From assembly GCF_009905375.1 (NCBI RefSeq), contig NC_133650.1:149451346-149515345 (forward strand): a stretch of DNA of 64,000 nt. The letters are read 5' to 3'. Below the pieces are notes generated by a model that made no database searches, had not been told where the DNA came from, and saw nothing but the letters and a program-made list of their open reading frames with translations. This stretch comes from Apium graveolens. Lineage: Eukaryota; Streptophyta; Magnoliopsida; Apiales; Apiaceae. Position numbers and translations under genes: made by a program. Of this stretch, positions 34,215-44,800 are shown piece after piece (within the stretch, counting starts at the first letter, position 1; each line of letters begins with the position of its first letter).

Positions 34215-34520
34215 CCAAAATAATAAAAACAATCTAGATTTTGTTGTATTCTCTCAAAAAAACAGCTAAGTTCTTTGATATTCAAGAACAGCGCAACCTA
34301 TTTGATTTTGAATAAAAATCAAGTGAGTTTTAATAATTGCTCTTTGTCTATTACAGTTAGTTAATTATCACTACAACATATTTTAACTGTTAATTTCAAG
34401 TATATCTTAAACACTTAAACTTAATTTCACTTAATTTCTTAAAAACACTCAAAAAGTTTTGAAGAAAAAAATTAAAAAATACACGTTCACCCTCTGTGTA
34501 TGTGCGTTCCATATCTAACA
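34215..34520 (+). repeat. Truncated family C LTR, plus orientation
   Basis: About 306 bp matching the last quarter of the solo C LTR (from CAATCTAGAT through CAAGTGAGTTTT), ending ATATCTAACA at 34520. It lies head-to-head with the minus-strand LTR. As a result the whole 33134-34520 block begins TGTTAGGTATG and ends with the near-inverted CCATATCTAACA. Confidence 0.65.
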
Positions 34521-36500
34521 TAAGTTTACTCGAAATCTTGTAAATTGGGCTTAATTGTGAAAGACCCATTTTTTAAAAAATATTTGTCCATGTATTTTAC
34601 AATTATACAGTCATCATATTTTAGTACTTACAGTTTACTTTCACTATTTTACAAATAAAATATTTTTTAATACTTGTGTTATCTAGTTTTTGCTACTTTA
34701 ACCTAAATTATGACATAAACTTCTTCTTAAATATAGTTATTGTAACAGGTTTAAACCTACATTACAAATCGATACACTTTTAATCAAATTATTTAAATTA
34801 ATCTCTAGAGTTTACCTTTTCTAAAATAGGACCACTTGTAGGTTAGAAAGAGGACTGTACCATTTGAAAAAATATAAAACGATATCCCTAAAATTAAATC
34901 ATAACTAAGTCATTATCTTTATTATATAATATGCATAAGAGCATCTTATCGGAATTTTTGTAGGTATGCTTCATATACTATCAATTTAATATGTACCGTT
35001 AGATCTTTGAACATATTTATCATAACCGTTGAATCCAAAATAAAGGAATATTCCATTACCGTAAGTATTCTAAATTGAATAGATTTTTTTACCCTTTTTA
35101 TGATTTAAACAAAAAGAAGCAAATAACCTAAACTGAATAAATAATACTGTAAAATTCGTAATTATTGTTTTCTTCAAATTATGGATAATATTTTTTGGAC
35201 AAAATTTTTAAATCATCAGTGAATTAAAAATTATTTCGTGAGTTTCGCGTGGGCTGTAAAATCGTTAAAATCTAATTGATAGAACTCAAGATAGAGCCAG
35301 AATAAAATTAAAAGATACTCGAAATTTTTTTTTGTTTGTTTGAACTTTAATTTGATTATTTAACTGTTCCAAATTAATAAATATTTGTTAAATAAATAAA
35401 AATATTCGTGTATTGCATGCCAAAACATAAAAAAATTTATAGTCAGTACCATATTTAGATTTATATAGTACCCGGGTTAATATAATATACGATATTATTT
35501 TTGTATATGTGTTATTTATGATAATTTTTGCAAAACTTAAATAGAGATAAATCATTTGTCGATGTAACCGCATTGAAATGACATTGAAATAAGACAAAAT
35601 AATATACATTATTCATTTTAATTAGAAAAAAATAGTACTATTGGTCGAGATTAAAATAAATTTACAATCAAATTAAGTATAATCAGTTGAATTTAGTTGG
35701 TGTAATGGATTTCTGGTTAAAACAAAATAATAATTACTATTGATTCGACTAAAAAATGATATTATTGAATTGGTACATTGTCGATCAGAATAATATCATC
35801 GGATTAAAACAAAATTATATTTATTATTCATCCAGGATAAAAATTTATAAAATTAACCCAGGTAAAATAAAATTAAAATCAAATTTGATCAGTTAAAACA
35901 AATAATATTTATTAGTCATCTGAGCTAAGTAAAAGTATAAACTTTTTCGGCTTGAAACAAAATTAAAATCAAAATAAATATAATTATTTGAATTTATCAG
36001 TATAATGGGTCTCGAAATTAAAATATTTAAAATAAAACTAATTGTGATTCGTATATTATTGAACGGGGATAAAACTTATCGTTTAAATTTAAAAAAAATC
36101 ATGAATAAGAATGATAATATATATTTTAATTAGTAATATTTTTTATTCAAATTTAAATATCTCTAAATAAAAAATAATATATATCTTTGTTATATACTAT
36201 GCAGGAGAGAGAACTTATCCAAATTTTGGTAATTATGTACTATCAATTTAATATGGACTGTTTGATTTTTTTTGGCAAATATATGTTTATATATATAATT
36301 ATTATCAAATTATATTATATTAATAAATTTAAGTAAACAAATTTCACATCTTAAAAATTACAATTCAATTTATATTTAAAAAATTATATAATATAAAAAA
36401 ATTCCATACATCACACATGAGGAACTGTTCCTCTAGTATCAAATCTCATTCCTTAAGGATTTGACACATGGGTTTCAGATTCTGAAAATAGTAGACCAAA
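34521..36500. other. AT-rich stretch without a recognised gene
   Basis: I see no credible coding frame, RNA gene or intact repeat here. Two related segments, near 34925-35010 and 36190-36260, share ACTATCAATTTAATATG in similar surroundings. They may be the remains of a duplicated or terminal-repeat element too decayed to name. Confidence 0.5.
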
Positions 36501-36502
36501 TA

Positions 36503-36783
36503 CTCCCTCCGTCACATTCATTTTTATACAGTTTCCTTTTCGAGATATCTCATTCAATTTTATACATTTCAAAATATACCAAAAATAGTAAAAAAAATTA
36601 TAATATAAAATTAACTACACCCACTTACCTCCACTACTTTCTTGCACTACACTAATTTTATACATTAAATATTAATTGACTCCATCACTTTACCCACTTT
36701 TCTTACTTTTTCTCCCAACATTCCACGTTTTCTTAACCTCTATGCCCAAATCAAACATTAAGTTCTCAATGGGACGGAGGGAG
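36503..36783. mobile_element. Stowaway miniature element
   Basis: 281 bp with terminal inverted repeats CTCCCTCCGTC...ACGGAGGGAG and the TA target duplication (36501-36502 and 36784-36785), the hallmarks of Stowaway/mariner miniature elements in plants. The inside is AT-rich and non-coding. Confidence 0.88.
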
Positions 36784-36822
36784 TACCATTTATGGGTTTA
36801 AAAGAACGAAGCTCGTACTTCA

Positions 36823-37677
36823 TACAAGTTGCAACAGACTATCCCACAAGCTGAAATAGACTAGCCCTTGATACAGATACACAAAAAGCCCACCGAGCCG
36901 GGTTTTGACCGGGCCTTAAAAAACCCGGACTTTAACCGGGCCAGCTTTTCGGGCTTTGATTTTGACCAGGCCGGACTTTTCGAAAATGTCAGAGCCCGTT
37001 TGGGCCCTCGAGGCGGGCCTAACGGGGCATTTTTCGGACCGGATCGGATCGGGCCGAGTTTTTTTCAAATTTAAATCGGATAGAATATTATTAGAGATTA
37101 CGAAGAATACATATGTTAGCAACTAGATAATCGTAAAAATTTATTAGTTTACATGGAATATTTTATGAAAACATTACTTCATTGAAAACATTTAAGTTCG
37201 GCAAAAAATAAACATGTTTATAGAATAATACGTTTTATCATTGTTATGATAACAATGATATCCAAATATATATAGTTTACTTATTATATCTTCATTCATT
37301 ATTTATGCAACAAATTATATAAATAATATTATTAAATGTGAATTTATAAATATATAAGAAAATATATTAGAAATAATCAGAATATAACCGGGTTTTTTCG
37401 GGCTTTTAATCGGGTCGGGCCAGGTTTTTAACCGGGCCGGGCCGGGCTGGGCTTTGCCTAAAAATATAGGGTCCGTCGAGGCCCGAAACCCGGGTCGGGA
37501 CCGGACCGTGCTTTAACCGGGCCGGGCTTGACCGGGTTTTGATCAGATCCGGTCGGACCAGATTTTCGGACCCGGGTTTTTTGTGCATTTCTGGATACAT
37601 ACCATAATGCAATAAATTATCTCGGTACAAGTTGAAGCAAACTATCTCACAATCTGAAACAGACTATCCCTTGATAT
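36823..37677. repeat. 52-bp direct repeats flanking a CCGGG-rich insertion
   Basis: TACAAGTTG...CTTGATA occurs at 36823-36874 and, with several mismatches, at 37626-37677. The repeats are much longer than a transposon target duplication. They may be a local duplication in which one copy received the CCGGG-rich element, or part of a larger repeat unit, since the right copy is followed by a further imperfect repeat (ATGCAATAAATTAT and ATTGCGGTAAATTAT). Confidence 0.55.
36880..37584. mobile_element. Candidate miniature transposon with CCGGG-rich inverted ends
   Basis: Two GC-rich arms (36880-37075 and 37385-37584) made of repeats of ACCGGGCC and GGGTTTT variants, in inverted orientation, flank an AT-rich centre. 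The outer ends pair as CACAAAAAGCCC and GGGTTTTTTGTG. The layout resembles hAT-type miniature elements with subterminal repeats, like the one at 54265. I find no clear 8-bp duplication, so the class is a guess. Confidence 0.5.
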
Positions 37678-37689
37678 TCTAACTAGCAG

Positions 37690-38028
37690 CATACCCATAT
37701 TGCGGTAAATTATTGTGCTATGTAAAAAGATGGAGCCGTATACATTCAAACCAAAAACCCTAGTGTAGATGTACATCGTTAAATTACCACACTCCAGTAT
37801 GTTGAAACAATTGTTTGCCTAGTCCGGCACACTTTAAATGTAGAGGAAATAGACAAAAGTTTCAAACAGCTGTGCTTGATACACATAACAGAAAATATAA
37901 CTAATTCACTTGGCAAAAAAAATTTGAAAATATAACTAATTCATCCAAAAGGTGATTCAGAAGTTCCAACATTTATTTTCATCATAACCAGGTAAATATG
38001 TTTACTAACATGTGGTCTATCGTGCAAC
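37690..38028. other. Region downstream of VPS9A
   Basis: AT-rich, no coding frame. It probably holds the 3' UTR and terminator of VPS9A, but no single polyadenylation signal stands out. Confidence 0.35.
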
Positions 38029-38180
38029 TAATTATAAGAATTCCCAGTACCTATCTCATCTTGAGAAGCAATAGCTTCATCTTGGGAGGACTTATATCCT
38101 GACTTCTCTTCCCCAAACTTTGGAACAACTTCTGACACCTCGGATCCTGTTGAAATGCTTTCATTTTCCTCATCATTGAG

Positions 38181-38834
38181 CTACACTGTCCTGCTATCTT
38201 CAGGATCTTTCGTAGTTTTGGTGTGATCTTCTGATGGAGTTTGTAACGAGGATGTTGGAGGTGTAACAGGAACACCCATTCCTTTAGACAGACAAACATA
38301 TTTAAAGACTAGTTGCTTGTAGTTATTTAGCAATTCCTCTACGTCACTTATTGTTAGATCACCAGACTTGGCATACAAGTTTGGGAAATCCATGAAGACC
38401 TGTGTTGCGTTTCCATCCTTCATAAGCATGTTTGCTCCGTGATTTTCCAGATCTGAGATTGACGGAACTTTATCCAAAGCATATGGATCTTTTGGATGGG
38501 ATCTCTCATTCTTCGATTTAGTTTCTAATGTTTGAGGTGGGACCTGCGTCTGCGTGCCCAGATGCTTAGTATCCTGATGTTGTCCAACGCTCTGATCACT
38601 TTGACTAGGCATATTATCCGAGTCTGAAGAACCAAAGAGAAGTGCTTGAGCAAATTCCATGTTTTTTTCAAATTCAGTATCTTCCATTGAGAGGGATTTC
38701 GCATCGATGTTCATAATGAATGACTCAGCAGAAACCATTTTCGTGAAAAAATAGGCTGCTTCTGATACCAAACGGGATTGACTCCTGTAACGTTGGATAT
38801 ACAACAAATTCGAGTGTAGTTGAGGAGGATTTGC
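38181..38834 (-). CDS. VPS9A: VPS9A exon 5 (last)
   Basis: 218 codons including the stop. The acceptor is ATGCAG at 38835. The product opens ANPPQLHSNLLYIQRYRSQS, contains the catalytic-Tyr segment EAAYFFTKMVSAES, a Ser/Gln-rich linker, then SISDLENHGANMLMKDG and LLNNYKQLVFKYVCLSKG, both C-terminal features of plant VPS9A. It ends at a TAG (38183-38181), after which the same frame stays open for about 50 more codons to 38029. Confidence 0.85.
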   Translation of the reverse strand, partial: ANPPQLHSNLLYIQRYRSQSRLVSEAAYFFTKMVSAESFIMNIDAKSLSMEDTEFEKNMEFAQALLFGSSDSDNMPSQSDQSVGQHQDTKHLGTQTQVPPQTLETKSKNERSHPKDPYALDKVPSISDLENHGANMLMKDGNATQVFMDFPNLYAKSGDLTISDVEELLNNYKQLVFKYVCLSKGMGVPVTPPTSSLQTPSEDHTKTTKDPEDSRTV

Positions 38835-41800
38835 CTGCATCCTGACCATCAGTATCAACTTACCTTCTTGGTAAATGGAAAGGCTTTTATAGTACATATC
38901 AATAACACAGATATAAAGAAATCGACGCAAGAAGAATCAAGTGATTGCATATAGAGTTTAGAGGGTAAAGGTACAAAATAAGACTTGCTGATTGACTGCT
39001 GACAATAAAGAAGTCTGATATGGATGTGGATTAGCAAGTATTGCTTCCTTTACTCAGGGAAATTGTGTGCTGAGTCAAATTTTTCTACCGAGAATCAGGA
39101 GATCTCCTCAGTGATATCCTACACACTGCACCTAATATCTTGATCTCTGTTTATAATTTCATTTATCAAGCACCAATATAAGTAGACCTTTGAAGATAGA
39201 TATATGTTGTTTCCAAATGAATAACAACCAAATTTATTCGTACAGACCTACTATATCATACAGAGTTAGATAGTTCACCTTCATTGTAATATAAATAAGA
39301 ACAGGAAGAAATTCGTCAGCTCCGGGAGGATTTTCATTCGAAGCAATGGAAGCATTGAGCAGCAGGTTATTGATAACTTTGCAACAGTTAAGGATGCAGA
39401 CAAGTTTGTCTCTTGGTGCCTTGTACATGTTAATTACAGAGATTTGACTAACAAAAACATATGTATTGTATGATTACACACTAATCTACATTTAAGCACA
39501 TATACAAAAACTACAATGATTAGTTGCTGCTAATATGAGAATCTGAAATAGACAGGAATCAAATATAATTACTGTGAAAGAAACTGGCAGAGTCTCTTTC
39601 ATTTTTATTAATAATTGAACACACTGATACACCAACTTTCCCTTTGACGGGACTTATACAGCTAGGAAAAGAACCCTTTTGTAAATGGTGAAGTTTGTAT
39701 CTGAAACCAAGTAACTCATACTAACTACTCATTGAATGTGCACATATTTTGTTCCTTAAAGGAGGCCATTGCTTTTCATTGAGCTTGAAGCTGTTAGAAT
39801 TCATTATCTTTTCATACACTTATTATGGATGGTTCATTTGTAATGTCACCAACTGTCACACAACATAAAGGGTTTTAAAGGGGGGCAACTATGTAGTCGA
39901 CTCGACTCGCCAACCTAACAACCATGATGTGTTGATACGAACCCTTACTTAAAAGTCATTACTCATTAGAATTGATCAAATAACGAATTTAGGCACCGGA
40001 AGATCGGTAGTGTCTGCGAATAGAGTACTAAATACAAGCAACGAAATCCACATATTAAATAGAAGAGTTGTTGGTGTACCTAGAATTCGAAGAGACCGCA
40101 TGCCACAGTGGTCAGGTACAAATACAATGTTAGGCACCATCTCTCCGATAATCTTAAGGTGTTGGGAGATGTGCCTTATATGTAAATCAATTTATTTGCG
40201 CATATTCTGACGTGTCTCCTCACTCCGAAGACCACTTTGGACTTAAGTGTGGACCACCATATGATCATAGGTGCCTATGAGTAGATTACCAATTTTGATA
40301 TCCTTGAATAATTTGAGAGTGCTAGGTTTATGCATCATACAGGAGCTAAGCGACGGAGTATAAATTCTCCAAAGCAAAACAGAACAACACCTAGAAGTAA
40401 TAACTTAGAAGTACATGCACCCCCAAAGCAATTGTATTGTCTTGATCGAAAGCAACTTTAAATAGGCAACGAAAGACAATGTCACGATGCAGGAAAAACA
40501 TATCTAGAGTCCACCAATCAGAATCGGATAGAGTTAAATGACTTTCATACGTGTTCAACTACGAATAACCCATTTTGACTTTTTTGTATTTTTGCAGTAC
40601 TTTTTTAAAAAATATTTTTAGAAGTGCATCTTGTTAGATATATTTGTGATGTCATGTCTAATGATTAATGATGATTTGTGTTTAGTTTTCAGATCTTAAC
40701 TAACAGGACAAATCAGGACTTAACTGGAAATCAGTACTTATACTGAAGTCAGGACTTAAATATCAGAACTTAAGTTGTCAGAACTTAAGTTATCAGGAGA
40801 TATTTATCGGGAGATAATATCATGACTTAAGGAGACGTTCAGATAAGGAAGGCGGCTGATTGAAAGGAAAGAAGATCAAGACAAACATAAGAAGAGATAT
40901 GCATGGAGAACAATTCTATGAAGAAAAGAATACTTGGAAGAAAAGATAACTAGTTGATATATATTAGGAAGCAGAATTATATTCGATATCAATTAGAAGA
41001 TTATCTTGTAATTGTGTAGTATATAAATACAGACATAGGGTTTACATTATATGTGTTATCAAATTCGAGAATATTATTCATTGTAACCCTAGCAGCTCTC
41101 GTGATATTTGTTCATCACTGAGAGAGAACAGTTCTTTGTAAAAGAGTTTATTGTGTTGAATAAAATCTATGTTTCATACTTGTGTTCTTAATTCGATTTG
41201 ATTGTAGTAAACACTGTATTCAACTCCCTTCTACAGTGTGTGTGACCTAACAAGTGATATCAGAGCAATCTGTTAACATACATACAGTAAAGATCCAAAA
41301 ACAATCATGTCTGAAGAATCACAAACTCCAACCAAGCCCACCAAAACTGAAAAAACTCCAAAGACTCAAATCCATAATCGATATGAGATTATTAGGGTTC
41401 CCATACTAAAACCTTCTGAGTATCCCATATGGAAGGTGAGGATGTCTATGTTTCTGGAAGCTACAGATCCAGAATACCTTGACAGAATTAATGAAGGACC
41501 ACATAAACCAACCAAGTTCTCTGTTGTATTTGCAGATCAGCCAGCAAAGACTGTACCAAAGGAGAAAAGTGAATATACAGCTGAAGATATCTCATCTATT
41601 GCAAAGAATGCAAAGGTAAGGCATTTGCTGCATAGTGTCATTGATAATGTCATGTCAAACAGGGTAATTAACTGCAAGACTGCAAAGGAGATATGGGATG
41701 CCTTGGAGATAAGATGTGAGAGAACTGATTCAATTAAGAAGAACAGGAGGACTATACTCACTCAAGAGTATGAGCACTTTGACTCAAGACCTGATGAGTC

Positions 41801-44800
41801 ATTAACTGGTTTATATGACAGATTTGTCAAACTCTTGAATGATCTGTCACTGGTGGATAAGGAATATGATCTTGAAGATACTAAACTTAAATTCCTTTTA
41901 GCTCTTCCTGAAAGTTGGGACTTGAAGGCAACTACTAAAAGAGACAACTATGCTCTTGATGAAACTACTCTTAATGAAATTTATGGTATGCTCAAAACTC
42001 ATGAACTTGAGATGGATCAAAAAAGCAAGAGGCATGGGAGAAAGTCAAGGACAGTTGCTCTTAAGGCTGAGGAGAATCCCCTAAAGTGGCTGTCTCAAAG
42101 AAAGACAAAGGAAAGACTCTAATCACAAAGTCTGATACTGAGTCATTAAGTTCTGATAGTGATGAGGATTCAGAAACTAAAAGTCTATCTGAGATGGACC
42201 CTGATGAAGAGATGATAAAGCTGTATGCTCTTATGGTGAAAGGAATCACAAAGATTGCATACAGGAAATTCAGAAGGGGAAAGAAGTTTTCCAGGAAAGG
42301 TGCAAGTTCTGATAAGAAAGGTTTCAGAAAATCTGAAGGCAAATGAGGAAAGTCTGACAGAGGAGATTACTCAAATGTCAAATACTACAACTGTGGTGAG
42401 AAAGGCCACATATCTCCTGATTCCAAGAAAGGAAAAAGTGACAAAGGCAAGGCTCTTGTCACAAAGAAGAAAAGCTGGACAAACACTTCAGATTCTGAAA
42501 GTGAGGTGAACTATGCCTTGATGGCAAATGTTGATAGCAGTTCTGAAACTGCTGAATTGAAGGTATCTCAAACAACTTATACTTTTCATACTGATGATAT
42601 TACTGAGTTGAGATTATATCTTAAAACCATGTTTATTAGTTACAGAGATCAAACTTTAACATGCGAAAGATTAACTTCTGAAAATCTTGCTTATAAAAAG
42701 AGGAATGATTATTTAGAAAAAGAGTTAGTTATGTTCCATCAAACTCAGAAAGATAGAGATGATTCTTTCTATGTTAGAGATGAAGTGCTTAAAATGAATG
42801 AATCTCTAAAAACTGAGTTAGAAAAGGAAAGAAAGATTATCAGGACTTGGACTAACTCTGGCAGAACAACTCAGAATTTGTTAAGTAGTGGAAATTGGAA
42901 AGAGGACTTAGGTTATGGAGATGATAAGAATAATAAAGGAACTGTAGAAATTGAGCCTATAGTTGTTAAACAAAAGCCAAAGGTAAATCCTGCTAAGTTT
43001 GTAGCTGTAAAGTCTGATATTGATAAATCAGAAGTTAAAGAGAAATTAACTTCTGACAAACCAAAACAGAATAAGTCAACTGAAGTTAATATAGGCTTAA
43101 TGACAAAGAAGCAGCTTAAGCATAAGCTGAAAGAAGTTAAGAATGTAAACAAGGTAAAGCCACCTAGGAAAAATAGGAATGGAAAGGAAGTTGTGAATAA
43201 AAACAATGATTATAAGCCTGTTCCTAATGCTCCTAGAAAGAAATGTTATAACTGTGAAAATTCTAACCATCTGGCCTCTTTTTGCAGGAAGAATAAAAAC
43301 ATAAACTCCTTACCTTCAAAATCAGGAGTTAAGAGTCAGTCTGTTAGATATAGGCCACAAAATCCTTATTTTCATTGTGGTAGTTTATGGCATTCCATTT
43401 ATACTTGTAAGGAATATCATAGTTTGTACTATGATTATTATCAAATAAAACCTTCTTTAAAGAAAGTTAGCATTGTTCCTTCTAGTGTAAGTTCTGATCC
43501 AAAGTCTGATACTGTAAATTCTGATAAGAAAAATGTTAACATAAACTCTGATGTTAAATCCGCTGCAAATGTTAACAAACTTAATAAGGCCAAAGGATCC
43601 AAGCAAGTCTGGGTCCTTCAAACTAATCATTAGTGGTCTTTGTGATTGCATGGCAACAGGAAAAACATCCTAGTTCTGGACAGTGGATGTTCAGGACATA
43701 TGACTGGAAATAAAGCTCTGCTATCAGACTTTGTGGAGAAAGCTGGCCCAGGTGTTCTTATGGAGATGGCAACATGGGAAAAACTCTAGGATATGACAAT
43801 ATCAATCTTGGGAATGTCATCATTGAAAAAGTAGTTCTAGTCTCAGGACTTAAACACAATCTGCTGAGTGTTAGTCAAATCTGTGACAGAGGTTATCATA
43901 TGGATTTTTTTGAAGAACACTGTGAAGTTGTAAAAAAATCTACAGGCAAAGTTGTTCTAAAGGGATACAGGCATGGTAACATTTATGAAGCCAAACTTTC
44001 AACAAGTTCTTATGGTTCTGCAATCTGTCTGTTAAGCAGAGCATCAGTTGAACAAAACTGAGATTGGCATAAAAAACTCTCTCATTTAAATTTCAGCAAT
44101 ATAAATGAACTAGTCAAGAAAGATCATGTGAGAGGACTGCCAAAATCAGTATTTGCTCCTGATGGTCTTTGTGATTCATGTCAAAAGGCAAAACAAAGAA
44201 AATCCTCATTGAAGAGCAAGACTGAATCTTCAATTCTTGAGCCTTATCACCTACTATATGTTGATCTATTTGGTCCAGTAAATGTCATGTCTATTGTAAA
44301 AAAGAAATATGTTATGGTCATAGTGGATAAGTTCACCAGATACACATGGATGTATTTCTTGCACACAAAAAGTGAAACTACATCTATCTTGATTAATCAT
44401 GTTAAACAACTGGATAAATTGGTTAAAGACTCTGTGAAAATAATAAGTGATAATGGCACTGAGTTCAAGAATTTGATTATGGAAGAGTTCTGCAAAGACC
44501 ATGGAATCAAGCAGGAATTTTCTGCTCCTGGAACTCCATAGCAAAATGGAGTTGTTGAAAGAAAGAATAGAACTCTTATTGAAGTTGCACGAACTATGCT
44601 TGATGAAGCAAAGTTACCAACCTATTTTTGGGCTGAAGCTGTGCAGACTGCTTGTTTTACTCAGAATGCAACACTTATCAACAAGCATGGAAAGACACCA
44701 TATCAGTATTTGTGTGAAGAATTACAGAAATAAACATTCACTTTTCGAGTAAAGGAGCCATATTCTGATGACTTTTAAATTCTGATAATAATCAAGTTCT

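Noticed and set aside
35388..35609. 73-codon frame in AT-rich DNA
   Set aside because: Composition is that of the background, with no motif or neighbouring exon.
36868..37122. Frames across the CCGGG-rich element (also 37406-37630)
   Set aside because: Low-complexity Gly/Pro/Arg/Asp translation of inverted repeats, open on both strands by composition only.
40010..40210. 66-codon plus-strand frame in VPS9A intron 3
   Set aside because: No recognisable domain; antisense to the host gene and inside its intron.
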